The notes under the pieces: generated by a model
Database searches by the model: none
What the model was told of the DNA's origin: nothing
What the model saw: the letters and a program-made list of their open reading frames with translations, nothing else
From: Paralithodes platypus
Lineage: Eukaryota > Arthropoda > Malacostraca > Decapoda > Lithodidae
DNA length: 64,000 nucleotides
Reading direction: 5' to 3'
NCBI GenBank assembly: GCA_032716605.1
Contig: CM064492.1
Span: forward strand, 46,283,403-46,347,402
Made by a program: the position numbers and the translations under genes
Part shown: positions 20,856 through 32,543 of the stretch, piece after piece
How the letters are laid out: each line of letters begins with the position of its first letter
Position numbering within the stretch: the first letter of the stretch is position 1

Positions 20856-21529
20856 TGATATCTAAGACTGGAGGGGGACATTCGTAATCATATCATAACC
20901 ATTGCAAATAGAATAGGCAGATAATCAAACAACCACATAGTATTCTTACTTTGTAAAAAATATATATTTATGTATAAACTTTATACAACATATAAAAAGG
21001 GGTACAAGCAGGGGCGTGCTTAAAGAAGCCTGCTTGAGGAAAAAAGGTAACTATGAGAATCTGTTCACAGATCTGAAAGTTAAAGGCACCCCACTTAAAG
21101 TAAGTGGTGAAAAATAAAACTTTATGTTTACATGTGCACATATAAACCCCATTATTCTAATATGTATATTCCTTAAAATTAGACACAAAAATAGAATAAA
21201 TTCTTGTACTATCGCAGATGTACTTACTAAAATGCTACTCGTAGTTGCAACTACCGAGAACTCTTAAAATTAAATTGCTTCAACAGTGTATCCCACTGAA
21301 AGAAACCATTGTTGTACTACTGTACCTCAACAACATTTCCTGTAGGCATTACTACAGAGAAATTTTAATCACATCACTTATACATTGTATCACAACTCGT
21401 ATACTCTGTACATATCCTCCGGCGGGGTCTAGGGTGTCTTATGTTTCACTGACTGCACCCCCCCCCCCCCTCTTTCTTAACCTAAACAATTAGTGACTTA
21501 GAGACCCATCTAGACCCTTTGCCATAACG

Positions 21530-22725
21530 CTATACAGTACATGGCATTGATGGTTTGTCTAGTGCTACCGACAGGTATCGAGTCAAAAAAGTATGATTTG
21601 AAGCCCATAGTTGAGTAGTAGCTATGTCTTCAACAGAATTTTTTTTTAGAAAACGTAAAGATACTGCCCATTTGCGTAAATCGTGGGCCCTACCCACTAC
21701 GCCGGGATTACTCTCTTTAATGACTTCTACTAGCAGAGAAGCCATTTTATGTTTCATTAATCTTTTACCTGTACTCGATACCCATAAAGCACCTTGTTGG
21801 TTAAGAGGTGCCACTCTCATATATTTGGTTACAGCTTGTACAGGACACAAATTATGGTGCACTTTACCCCGTTTCAACGCCGGCACCGTGAACTCTGAGA
21901 AAACATGTTCACTATGTTCATTCTTGGCGATGAACCCCTGGGGAAGGTGCAATATGAATGCAATCATTTAGTCTACCAAACCTTATGCAATTAGGGGTGT
22001 TGCTCATCGCCGCCAGCTCAGACACCGTGGTACCAGTTGCCAAAGCCATAAGGAACACAGCCTTTTTTAATAGTAATTCAAAATGTGCCGTATTCTGATA
22101 CAGACGGTAATGAAGCAAAGATAAAGCTTTTATCAAGAGACCAGGTAGGCATGAGCTGACGGGGAGGTGGGCGGAGTTTGAAGCATGCCCTCATGAAACC
22201 CGTTTCTTCCACTTGTGGTATGGTTAGACCTGTAAGGTCAAAGAATGGCACCCTGATAGCTGTTAAGTGATTTTTTAGAGTCACTACAGCTAGACGTTTC
22301 TGTTCAAACAAATAGTTTAAATAATTAAAAACTAAAGCCACCGAAGGTACTGTCTGTTCTGTTCTAACTATCCAAGAAGTAAAGGACTGCCAATGAGATT
22401 GATATTGCCTCTTGGTAGATTGTGTGTATTGATTCATAAATTTATCTGTCACGGTTCTACCATACGGCGTTAACCACTTGGCCTCCTGAATGTCCACAAT
22501 GCAAAAGTCAGCGAGGTCTTTAGGTTGCCAATCGTGTCTAAGTGGAAATACCCGACCGGGAGCGACACCGGGTTCGGGCACCACGTTATCAGTTGCTGGT
22601 ACCACAACTGTGCTGGCCACAGGGGCGCGATTAACGAGACTACGCCTCGATAATCCTGTAGTTTGTTGACTACGTGGCACATTAGAGAAGCGTCTGGTGG
22701 CGGAAACAGGTAAATGGAACTCCAC
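21530..22725 (-). pseudogene. DIRS-2 tyrosine recombinase, frameshifted
   Basis: DIRS integrase that would insert the circular cDNA. The N-terminal part (22078-22725) has NQYTQSTKRQYQSHWQSF and LAVVTLKNHLTAIRVPFFDL, a SAM-like core-binding segment. The catalytic part is split over two other frames (21918-22136 and 21530-21967): ATGTTVSELAAM where the 3b copy has ATGHRVSELTAM, so the first catalytic Arg is Thr here; then AHDLRKWAVSLRFL (HxxR present) and FLTRYLSVAL (nucleophile Tyr present). Two frameshifts and the missing Arg make it inactive. It follows the RNase H/MT-like region directly, as usual in DIRS. Confidence 0.85.
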
Positions 22726-22730
22726 ATGTT

Positions 22731-24346
22731 CTAATCCGTCACCAAAGCGTCAGGCCCCCCCGCCGGCGTTAATGTCCGGCGTGTGAGGTACCGAGGGAGT
22801 TTGTGATTCTCCTCTGATGCAAACAGATCCACTTGTGGACGGTAAGGCTCTGCAATCATTTGATCGAAAATGTTCTGCTTGAGCGTCCACTCTACCGTTG
22901 TGCTCTGTCTCCGAGACAGAGCGTCTGCCCAGACGTTTGCTACGCCTGGGAGATATGATGCATGAAGATGAATGTTCAGCTTGTCGGCTAGAACAAAAAT
23001 CTTTTCTGACACGTCTAGCAACTTCCGAGACCTTGTTTCTGAATGCAGTGAACTGCATTGAGATTGTCCATCCTGAAAGCCACCGATTTTTCCCGTAAAG
23101 TAGAGCCGTGAACTTGAAGGAAATACAAGGGGACTAGTAATTCTTTTACATTTATGTGGGAGGTTTCTGAATGGGACCAAAGCCCTTGACCCTGATGCCC
23201 GAGGTTTGACTGAAAGCCCCAACCTATCGTCCCTGACGCATCCGTGTCCACCCATACCGTCGGCGGAGGAGAGGTCCATGACATGACTGAGTGCAACACT
23301 TCCCTCTTCGCCCAGACCGCTAGTAAGCTGTGTATTAATGTTGGGATAGGCCATAATGTTCCCGCCGGTAATAGTGGGAAATATTTGTTGCCCTCCAAGA
23401 TTAAACGTTTGACTTTCAACCGGCCCAACTTCACAGTTAGTTGAACCCAGTTGAGAGAACTGACTAGAGATTCCAAGAGTCTCTGTGTCATAGTCAGACT
23501 GTGGAGAAACATAAACTTTTTGTGAAATCTGTTTCGATTGTCCACACTCTGACTCAGAGTGAGAAACGCTGTGTCCCAGACCAGCCCTATCCACTGAATT
23601 ACTCGTGAAGGAACAAGGTTTGACTTTACCAAGTTGACCTTGAATCCTAGAGATTTGAAATGGTTTAACGTAATGTTGACATGAGTGTTGCATAACTTGT
23701 CTGTCTCTGCCACCACCAGCCAGTCGTCCAGATACCACAAGATCCTGATCCCCTGTTCTAAAATGGGCATCAGGGCTTGCCGGACTAATTTCGTGAATAT
23801 GCGTGGCGCTAGGTTCAATACAAACGGCATCCTTTGAAAGACATAAGTCTGATGCATTATTCTTAAAGCCAGAAATTTTTGAAATCTCTTGTTTACCGGG
23901 ACGTGCCAATACGCGTCTGTCAGGTCTAATGAACACATCCACCCTCCCGGCGGAAGCGTTAGCCTGATTTGATTCACGGTCAGCATCCTGAAGGACACGT
24001 TGTGAATGTGGAGATTCAAATAAGACAGGTCCACGACCGGTCTCATCTGAATACTGTCCCTTTTTGGTACTAGAAATAGTTTGGATGTAAACACCGGGTA
24101 AGTCGGGGGGACTGGGATAATGACACTCTGGGTAATCATCTCCTGAACTAGTGACTCCACCTCTAAAGAAACATGATTGGCCTTTGTCGGCTGACGTAAG
24201 CGAGGTTGCCGGAGCCACTGCCAAGTGATTCCTTTGCGTACCACAGTCCTCGCCCAAGTCCTTAATGGCCATGCCTGATGACACGCCCGGAATGACCCAG
24301 TTAGCAGACTGGGGTTCGCCGGCTGGACTACTCTCTGATCCAACAT
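22731..24346 (-). pseudogene. DIRS-2 reverse transcriptase / RNase H with one frameshift
   Basis: RT frame 23015-24346: FTSKLFLVPKRDSIQMRPVV, SLDLTDAYWHVPVNKRFQKF, FVLNLAPRIFTKLVRQAL and the catalytic WYLDDWLVV near 23719-23737. RNase H follows with PPTVWVDTDASGTIGWGF (near 23240), INVKELLVPLYFL and FRMDNLNAVHCIQKQG. The frame then shifts near 23020-23035 into the frame ending at 22731, which carries SYLPGVANVWADALSRRQ and QVDLFASEENHKLPRYL...GGPDALVTD. The DLFAS...DAL stretch lies where DIRS1-group elements often carry a methyltransferase-like segment. RT active-site residues look intact, so a single indel separates this copy from a continuous RT/RNase H. Confidence 0.88.
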
Positions 24347-24378
24347 GCCTTTGACTGGCCCCGGGCGTGAGAGAGACC

Positions 24379-27176
24379 TTAGTTTTTTGCTGGTGGTGGT
24401 GTACTCTTGGACGACTGGCTGGGTTTGGCTGGAGGTGGGCCCTGACCTGGTCGTTGGTGAAACCTGTTGCCTTTACCTGAGAATTTACCCTGTTTATACC
24501 TGACTTGAGCCTGACCCTGGGTGGAAGGGGACTTAGGCTGATGAAAAGGCTTAGACCCACTAGCTTGAGCTTTCGAAACTGGTTTGGGTTTAGGGAAAGT
24601 GAAGGTAGGCTTCTTAGGTTGAGAGGGACTTTGTTTGAATGCTTGTGCCATATTGAAGACCGTCTTCCAAACTGCTGGAGACATCAAAGAAGGAGTTAGA
24701 ACTGGAGACAGAACTACTTGGCTTGCAATACGGTCAGGAAGTTTCTTTACTAAGAACATCCTTAGATCCTGCCTTGCTCGAACTGCCTCTAATAAGGCCG
24801 TCCGAATATCGCCTAAAGACTGAATGGAAGTTTGGAGAAGCAAGCGCCAGGAAAGTTCAATGGCCTTCCTGACTTCCGCAGCTTCGATCGCCTGAGAAGA
24901 GCGTAACATAGACTTTGTTACTTGCTGGGTAACAACATATTGTGAAAACAGTCTAAACGCTTTTCCTATTAACCTAAACTCGCGGTCTAGGTGAGCTGGG
25001 GAAGGCGTGCTAAAAGGATCTTTTAATTCGCACAAGTTGATTTTAGGGGCAGCCAAGAAATCAAACAAAGCAGAGGGAACTCCTCCGGCACTAAAAACCG
25101 GAAGAGAGAACCAAGTATGGTGGTCTTGAGGGATTTGGTGAGAAGTGAAAGTAGTGGCAAAATTTTGAGCCTCTGTTTCCCATTCCACCCAAGGTCCCAT
25201 ACCCAACTGCCCCACCTGCAAGACTGGATTAGAGGCTGAGTCTGTGATTGGAAACATATCCAACTCCGGCGTCAAAGCAGTAAGTGCCTTGATGTCATTA
25301 AAGCCATCATTCTTAGTCCAGTCAGAAAATAGCTTTGAAGCTGAGGCAGGGGGTAGGGCTGGTGTTGATGCATACACAAAAAAGTCATGGTTATAATAAC
25401 TTGGAATGGCCTTAATATGAACATCTAAAACATTTCCTTGACTATCCAATGCTCTGAATTTTCTAGACTTATTGCCTTGGATTACCCACTCATGTGGTAC
25501 AGGGAGCTCCCCCGAAATAGTAGCTTGTGCTGCCTCTGGCTTAGTTGGTAACATTGCTACCCATGACTCATCAGGCCCGTATAAAAGAGGCATAGCTCCT
25601 TTTTTGACTGGTGCCTTGTCTAAAGGGGGGGGGGGAGTTATTTCTTACAGTTTCTTACAGTAGATCCTCTGGAAAAAGGCAAACTATGCCTGTGTATCCA
25701 GCTCAGTACCAGTACTTGCACTGCTGCGGTCGTTCACGGTGTTGGGGTAGGGGTTATGTCTGATATGACTCGCACATTGGAAGTAGTGAGAGCTGCTGTG
25801 CCTGGAACAATTGAAATTGGGTCTGACACAAGAGGAGGGTTAGGTATTTTAGCTAAAGCAATGGATGTAGCCAGAGGTCGCACATTCGTCGACGTCGCGG
25901 GAGCTCCCGTACCAACTGTAGGAGTTTCCGGCGTAGGGCCAAAGAACTTATTAAGCTCATTCAATAGTAATCCATCAATCTCTTGTGCAGTTACATACCT
26001 AGCAGATGACGAACTCTGTGGAGATTCGACAGTACCCTGAGAGTCATCTAGATGGTGACCTGACTCTTCAACTTCCATCTCTGAGACCAGAGAACGCTGT
26101 TCGTCATCCCTTAAGTCTGGCCTATCATGGGAAGATCCCGCCGAAGCCGGGACCTCCACATGCCGCCATGTTAAATCTGGGATAGAAGATGGTACATCGG
26201 CATCCCGGTGGACGTCAGTCACTACTTGAGACACAAAAGGATGTGTGCTGTCCTGCCAGGGCTGAGAGTATCGCCATACACCTTGGCTGTGGCTGTTACT
26301 CGCTTGCGAGCCTGGTAAACTCTCCAATTGGGAGCCCTCACCCGAGCACCTTAGAGGTTTATAGTTTCCATAAGATACTTCTAAATTTGAGACTGACACA
26401 CGTGACCTGGTAGAACAAGCATGAATATCAGGTGATGAAATGTCCTCCGGGGCATCCTCCACCACATTCTCTGACTCCACCCCCGACCTGTCAAATTGGA
26501 CGTTAGACTTGGTGGGGGTAGAGGCAGAAAGCGGGGTACCAGGCTCCGGCGACAGCCGTGAGTCCCTTCGCGCCGGAGGATCCCTTTTGGATGATTTATG
26601 ACTCCTACTAGATTTATGTTTAGTTCTAGTAATGTCTTTAGGTCCCCTACTATCGTCCTTTTTCCTCTTCTTTGGAGGTGAAGCAGAGTGGCCCGAATCT
26701 TTCACCTGCTTCCTCAGGGGTGACCTTGATTTGGACCTCGACGGCGAGCGAGGCCTCTTAGATTTGCCAGGGGAGGGAGTGGTAACCTGTCCCCGCCCAG
26801 TCTCTGAGGTCTTACGTGCACGTATCTTAGACTTAGGGGGGGCATGTTTGACAATTAATAGCTCCCAAAGCTCAAGGTTATCACATTGCAATGCTTTATG
26901 TGCTACATTTGTTGAATAGTTAGCGAGAAGTTGTTTCACTTCTTGCAAAGCCACCGCCGCAGTATTATCTTTTTGAATTAAAATTCTAACACTTAATAGG
27001 TTACAAATAGTGCAATTTTTTGTCACCCATATCCCCCGTGACCTATCGAGGCATTTAACACATTTAATGCACAGCTTGTGTGCAAAAATAGGGATACCTG
27101 AGCATAACGGCGTTGAACATAAAGCAATGAGAGGTTCTAGTGCCGACATGTCAGAGACTGGCGGAAATCTACCCAC
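24379..27176 (-). pseudogene. DIRS-2 gag, split by a CR1 tail
   Basis: The N-terminal frame 25734-27176 starts MGRFPPVSDMSALEPLIALC and has a Cys/His cluster within residues about 18-58 (C-x4-C-x7-H-x2-C-x2-C-x2-C-x12-C-x2-C). A helical stretch (VALQEVKQLLANYSTNVAHK), a basic RS region (RPRSPSRSKSRSPLRKQ) and acidic Ser/Pro-rich sequence follow, to NVRVISDIT. A CR1 3' fragment (25638-25746) intervenes. The second frame, 24379-25593, continues MPLLYGPDESWVAMLPTKPE through conserved core motifs (NDIKALTALTPELDMFPITD, AVRARQDLRMFLVKKLPD) to a Lys/Pro/Gln-rich basic tail that may bind RNA. Apart from the insertion both halves are open. RT starts immediately downstream. Confidence 0.85.
25638..25746 (-). 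mobile_element. CR1-like LINE, 3'-end fragment in DIRS-2 gag
   Basis: About 109 bp nearly identical to the 3' end of the full-length CR1 at 46261-46365 and of the fragment at 53262, including the tail of TGTAAGAAAC repeats. It interrupts gag between codons for SDIT and the poly-Pro that precedes MPLLYGPD. Flanks GGAGTTAT and GGGGTTAT suggest an imperfect 8-bp duplication. Confidence 0.85.
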
Positions 27177-27220
27177 CCCCGGGATCTACCTGGTCATCTG
27201 GCGTCACGCCGGTACTCCGC

Positions 27221-27242
27221 CCTGGAAAGAGAAATTTCCAGG
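27221..27242 (-). promoter_or_regulatory. Conserved CCTGGAAA...TTTCCAGG element upstream of gag
   Basis: A hairpin-forming and splice-acceptor-like sequence (TTTCTCTTTCCAG on the minus strand) about 45 bp upstream of the gag ATG. Equivalents occur at 44427-44447, 61267-61288 and 62759-62780. Confidence 0.5.
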
Positions 27243-27959
27243 AATTAATGCTCATAAGGTTATCCCAAAATGTTTCAAAAACGTGTGTCATAAAACCGCT
27301 GGTCAACGAACCGTAGCCCTCAACCACTACTTTTCGTTGTCCCTTAGTTTCATATTAAAGATTTCAGCATATCTTTACCTGTCCAAAAGATTTAAGCATA
27401 TCTTCTGAGTCTTCATAAAGATGAGCATACCTTTATTAAAGATGAAGTCTTTCAAGTATCCTTTTTTACTTGAAACACTAGTAAGATTCAGGCATCTTTT
27501 TATACCATAAAAAGTCTAAGCCTATCTTAATTTCTAATCCGACTTCTCCCAGAAGCCTTCATAGATCGCCGTCTTGAAGGCCGTGATACCCTATTGTATC
27601 AATCAATTGTCTGGCAAACCATAGCGAATTGCAAATCCGTTAATAGAACCACCCAAAGGTACAACCGCCGGGTTTCATATTAAATGTCAAACCAATTGTA
27701 CCTGCCCCAGACCTCTTTGTAAAAAGGTCGCCGGGAGGGAAAGACCAAACAAACAGCATTGTTTCAATGGCTTTGCAAAGCCGAGAAAACCATATCCAAC
27801 AGGTGTCAGCATGATCACCTGAGATAAGTGTGTGGAGCCACCTCGCCGGGAAAACACAGGAAGCCTGATCATAGGCTCGACCACAGAGAACGCAGTTTCT
27901 GATGAGCCCTCAAGCTACCCAACTCGCCGGGGTAACAACCGATTTAACCAACTTGACTA

Positions 27960-28496
27960 GGGCGGGTGCCCAACCCCGAGAGGGGTTGAAATAGGGGAGC
28001 TATCCCCCCGCCAAAGGCGGCTTTCTAGGGCCGTTCCTAGCTGATGCTGAGAGGATTGGGTTCTAGTCATGTGGTGATGGGCTGGTCTATCAGAGTGAGA
28101 GCTGAGCAATCTCTGCCATACCCATAGCTTACTCTGACTTTTCCTTTAACTTATATATTTTCTAGATCTCAAGTGACGGCGTCTCTTCCGTGGATTGACC
28201 TCCCAATCTACCAAGATTGGAAGCCAAAGCGTCACATTTTTCCCTTGCCCCTCAACTTTCTCTTCATAATTGCTGATGGGCACAGGGCCCTGGGTGCCCC
28301 ACCCAGGGCCCCCAGGTTTCCCGGGCGTTTCCGCACCCTCCTCAACCCCCTGCCATGGAGTGGCTTCGGTCACCCAGGCTTTATTGTGGTCGGCGGGGAG
28401 GGTTCTGTGGGGGCGCTCGGTTATGGCCTTGGAATTGCTCGGGGCCTTGGGGCTGTTCGGCCAGGCAGCTTGGGGAACAACAACAACAACAACAAC
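27960..28496 (+). mobile_element. AAC-tailed SINE-like element, copy 2
   Basis: A 537-bp copy of the element at 1096-1636, inserted in the DIRS-2 leader. The 10-bp target duplication AACTTGACTA lies at 27950-27959 and 28497-28506, and the (AAC)n tail is at about 28475-28496. Confidence 0.88.
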
Positions 28497-28506
28497 AACT
28501 TGACTA

Positions 28507-29263
28507 AAACCCGGTAAACAAAACGGCTTTCTCGGAGCAATCGAGAAAAACCGCCGGAAAGGCAACCCACACCAATCAGAACGCAATCTGATAAACATAA
28601 TCAGACACAGTCCGAAGCTCCTGGATTAGCCAATCACAACTAATCCAGGACACACATGACACATGAATAAATTTTTATAATAATAAACAATGAAAACACT
28701 TGCATATGTGAAAAACTACGAGTGGCTGGCTAGGCCTGGTGAAAACGGAAAAAACACTTAATGACATCGAAACACAATCGAAAAGCACTTCATCCCACCA
28801 AAACTGGAACAGCTGCCACACCAACATCATAGAAAAAACCCGGGTAAGGGTAACACTGACTCGGGACCCAGAAAGAACTCCACTACGTGAAGAAAAAACA
28901 CCAGGAACGTCAGTATAAAACAACATAGGCTACTCCATCTGAAAGATAGCTAGAAGCCCGACATCGCGTAGTTAAAGCCTCCTAACAAGCTAGGACTAAA
29001 GATGGCTAAACATGAAAAACAGTTTGAGAGCGTCCTCAACTCGGCCACGAGGGTCCGTCCGAAATAGACGCCCCAACAAAACGACCCAAAATACACTTGT
29101 TCTGCGAGAAAACCACCCATGACACCCCTGCTAAGCTAATCCTAACCTTACTCAAGACATCCCAGAGTAAACAAATGAGAAAAAACTCACTAGGGACGCA
29201 AGAATGCGGAATCAAAGCGGAGCACTGTGGGGGACACGTCCGGGTGGGGTGAACGCAGAGCAA
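28507..29263 (-). other. DIRS-2 leader, no gene
   Basis: Non-coding leader between the right terminal repeat and gag. The part nearest the SINE-like element (28507-28560) matches the plus-strand DIRS-4 leader near 59740-59790 in reverse complement. Confidence 0.6.
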
Positions 29264-29562
29264 GAAAGGCGGATAGATGCGCTAGTCAGCGTCTGGTCCA
29301 AGAATCCACAGAAGTACATCCACGGAATATGGAAAGCTTATGAATAGTTATTCTTATTTTATTTTTATTTTTTATTTGTTACGAAGTTTTTTCGTAGTGG
29401 AACCCAATCATAAAGACGAACCATGAGTGATTTTGCGTGTGCTTATGGTAAAGGTTCTTCTGAGCTCTGCGGCGGTAGATTCAAACTACGCTTATGAGCG
29501 TTTGAAGAGGTAGCCTTATGTAATAGGCATAATCGTCAATGATGGAGGGGCCACTAATAAAT
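29264..29562. repeat. DIRS-2 right inverted terminal repeat
   Basis: Partner of 20380-20677. It ends GGGGCCACTAATAAAT. Confidence 0.88.
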
Positions 29563-30882
29563 AGTCTCCCGTACATATCAATTCGCTTATACTCGGTACA
29601 TTTGATACACCAAGTTGCTCTTTCAGCTTTGCCTTTATTGGGCCCTCTCTCACTGTGGCATTACACCTTCATCTCGTCATGCTCATTTCAGTGGGCCTAA
29701 GTCATCGGGTGTCGCCTTTGATTACACATGATTCACTTTCATAAAGCATCTCATTTCTCACACATGCAGTATACAGCTTCCCTTTAGTGCAGAGAAAATG
29801 ACCACTCATATTTAATAGTGGTCTATCTATCCATTGCCAGACGCCATGATCCCCGAAGGGGTGGCCACGAATGAATCGCCTCCAAGCATCTTTGTCTTCT
29901 GTGAGCCGACGCCCCTCCTAACCAACACCGCTTTCTCTCATATACATCTCAACTCAATCCTTCCACCTCAATCTCGGTCTACCTCTCCCTCTCTGTTCCT
30001 ACACCTCACTCTCGTACACTCTCTTAGTCATTCTCTCGCTTCCCATATATTGCACATCGTCTTCTGGACATGCAAGTGTTTTTAACTGTGGATTATTTCA
30101 GAAAATATTCAATAACCCGCCTAAATTAAAAAGTGAGTAAATTATTATTTTATGTAATTCGTCTTCTACTCATCATTATTCATATAAGTTTATTTAAGGA
30201 AATACTCCCGGGGAGAGCCTTAGGTGGAGTATAAGGATTGCTAGACATTCTGTTTCACCACCTGGTCTCCTTTGCTGTTATTTTTTTCTGTGCCTAAGTT
30301 TACACAAAGAGCAATCCTAGCTTGATCTTAAGATACACATACTGTACTGTACGCTTGCTTTCTTTCATAAAACTACAAACACTGCACACCCTACACTAAC
30401 TGAACTCTTTCCCAATTTCCTATTTTGGCGTAGGGATGCGGCGACCCCACCGCCCGCCACTTTGGTGGTGCAATCAGCTTCTGTAGTAGTGGACCACTGG
30501 TTCCTATCTTCAGAATATTCCTGTGCTTCGTATGCTTCCAGCCAAGGCCCCACTGGGTTAAATCAAATAGCAAACAGTGGTGGAACTGCCATCTGGGTGA
30601 GGGACTGCTCTGGGTCTGCTCCTTCAGTGCTAAGGGTCATAATCCACTTAGTGGAAATGGCACTGTGGAGTGGGTCAGTGGGGGCATGTCTGGGAGCCTG
30701 GAGGCAGTTTCTGCCATGGCCATCCCTTTTGGGGCACTTCCTCTGGAAGTGCGGCATCAGATTAATGATGATGAGTTTATTTGTATTACAACTTTAAAAA
30801 TGCCAGTAGCTTCTACTATTTATTCTGCATTTAATGGGGTATTATAAAAGGCAATGTATATAATTGTGAATATATTGTTTGT
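29563..30882. other. Interval without a recognised gene
   Basis: Pyrimidine-rich repeat continuing that at 20150-20336, the motif GATCCCCGAAGGGGTG again, and from 30100 unassigned AT-rich sequence with short frames only. Confidence 0.45.
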
Positions 30883-31324
30883 TTAAATAAAATATCCATT
30901 ACTTTGTTCACGCAGACTGCCATTTAGCTGTACAAATATGTCGAGAGGCAGCGTTGCCAGTGTCTGGATGATTATTGTAACAGCGGTAGAATAGTGAGAA
31001 AGATGCAATATTGCGGCAAAGAGAGAGAGATTGCAGAGAGTCGGTGAGTTAATGATACGAAAGGCTTTATTTGCTACTTTGTCAAGAAGTTCTGTGTGAG
31101 AGGATCCTCCCCACACATGCGAACAATACTCAATACATGGACACGCTGTGCCCCTGTACAGAGCAAGAAGCCGTGCAGGGGTAAAGAACCCCTGGAGGCG
31201 GTTGAGCACACCCAGCTTCTGGGAAGCTGTTTTAGCAAGGGTGGTAATATGGTCTTTCCAAGTGAGATAGGAAGAAAAAAAGACAGAGAATACTGAAAGA
31301 AGATGAAGGATTGATTTGGGTGTA
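30883..31324 (-). pseudogene. Jockey-like LINE J1, 3' part
   Basis: The minus-strand frame LNRLQGFFTPARLLALYRG...CIEYCSHVWGGSSHTELLDK...FRIINSPTLCNLSLFAAIL is the C-terminal region of a non-LTR RT, colinear with J2 (31762-32200). It is separated from the rest of J1 (34081-36370) by element E: left flank GATTTGGGTGTA, right flank TATTGTTGAAGTATAAGGG, while J2 reads straight through the equivalent site near 32230-32250. Degenerate; no active protein. Confidence 0.8.
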
Positions 31325-31515
31325 CAGGAAGCCCTCGTTATCTCGGACTAATAAGGGGGAGACCACTTCCGAGAAGTCTGATTTTCTGAGAAGTCCGAGT
31401 CCGACTTAGTGTCCGACTTAAGAGAGGGAAAATGTCCGAATTGGAAGGGGGAGTCCGCGCCACCAGAGAAATCGGAGACTACCCTATCACAACAACGTAG
31501 ACTCAATATGAATTC

Positions 31516-32455
31516 CAGTATTTTATTTATTTATTTATTTTTTCTATGTGAATGAGGGAGACAAAAGGCATAACTGCCTGCAACGAGTGCTTCCCCCAGA
31601 TTTGAAAGAGTGACAGGGCCAAAATCAAGGAAAGTTCGAGCTAAAATGCCTAAACACACAGAGTTTGTAGCAATTAAGGTCATAGGAAGAGGGAAAGACT
31701 GATTCTGGGAGAGAGCTCCAGAGCTCAGCAGTTGAATAGAAGAAAGTCTGAGAATAGCGTTTCACTCTTGGGTTAGAGAGTTGCACAGAGTAGGGGTGGG
31801 ATTGTGTTGCAAGGCGGGTACTACGTACCCTACGTAGAGGAGGTGGTATACACTGGGAAAGCTCCGAGGAACACTGATTATTGTAGTAGCGATAGAATAG
31901 CGAGAGAGATGCAACATTGCGGCAAAGAGAGAGAGATTGCAGAGAGTTGGTGAGTGGACGGGAGTTAATGATACGAAGGCTTTCCTTTCTACTTTGTCTA
32001 GGAGTGCGGTGTGAGAGGATCCTCCCCACACATGTGAACAATACTCAATACAAGGACGCACTGTGCCCCTGTACAGAGCAAGAAGCTGCACAGGGGTAAA
32101 GAACCCCTTGAGGCAGTTGAGCACACCCAGCTTCTGGGAGACTGCCTTAGCGAGACTGGTAATATGGTCTTTCCAAGTGAGAGCAGAAGAAAAAGAGACA
32201 CCGAGAACATTGAGAGAAGATGAAGGGTTGATTTTTATATTGTTGAAGAATAAGGGATAGTCCTCTGGAGGTTCCTGACGGGTAGTAAGATGGATAAATT
32301 GAGTTTTGGAAGCATTAAATGCAACAAGGTTTTCTCTACCCCAATTGGAAATAGTAGCAAGATAGGAAGATAAGTATTTTATGGCTTCATTACGTTTGCT
32401 TTTGAGGGAATGCTGGCTGGGGCGTTCTGGAAAACTAATTGAGTGGTGTATAGGT
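31516..32455 (-). pseudogene. Jockey-like LINE J2, 5'-truncated copy inside E
   Basis: A second copy of the J1 family, ending in an (AAAT)n tail on the minus strand (31520-31545). The frame 31762-32455 reads YLSSYLATISNWGRENLVAF, NVLGVSFSSALTWKDHITSL, FTPVQLLALYRGTVRPCIEY; the distal part is shifted to the frame 31625-32041 (CRNVASLSLFYRYYNNQ, TAELWSSLPESVFP). It begins after the catalytic YxDD, so it is a truncated dead copy. It shows the uninterrupted sequence at the E insertion site of J1. Confidence 0.8.
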
Positions 32456-32543
32456 ACATGTAAATATATACAGTAGTATAAAGGGAATACAACAGTAAAG
32501 CACAATATTTTTAATGAACAGTACATTATAGTACAGTTTGCTA

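Larger units (their letters stand above)
20337..29562 (-). mobile_element. DIRS-2: complete DIRS1-like element
   Basis: A 9226-bp element on the minus strand, the most complete DIRS in the window. The ICR at 20749-20855 joins complements of both ends and fixes them at TATAGGTTTGACTCC (20337) and CCACTAATAAAT (29562). Inverted terminal repeats lie at about 20380-20677 and 29264-29562. Coding order is gag (24379-27176), RT/RNase H (22731-24346), tyrosine recombinase (21530-22725). No target duplication is evident at the flanks. Two later insertions (25638-25746 and 27960-28496) and several frameshifts have silenced it. The 27177-29263 leader is matched by the DIRS-4 leader in the opposite orientation. 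Confidence 0.93.

Noticed and set aside
22731..24560. The 609-codon minus-strand frame as one protein
   Set aside because: Only its last about 95 codons (from near 23015) carry RNase H and MT-like motifs; the rest is out of frame with the RT that lies in 23015-24346.
30462..30797. 111-codon plus-strand ORF as a host gene
   Set aside because: No recognised motif, no splice or promoter context, and overlapping minus-strand frames of similar length.
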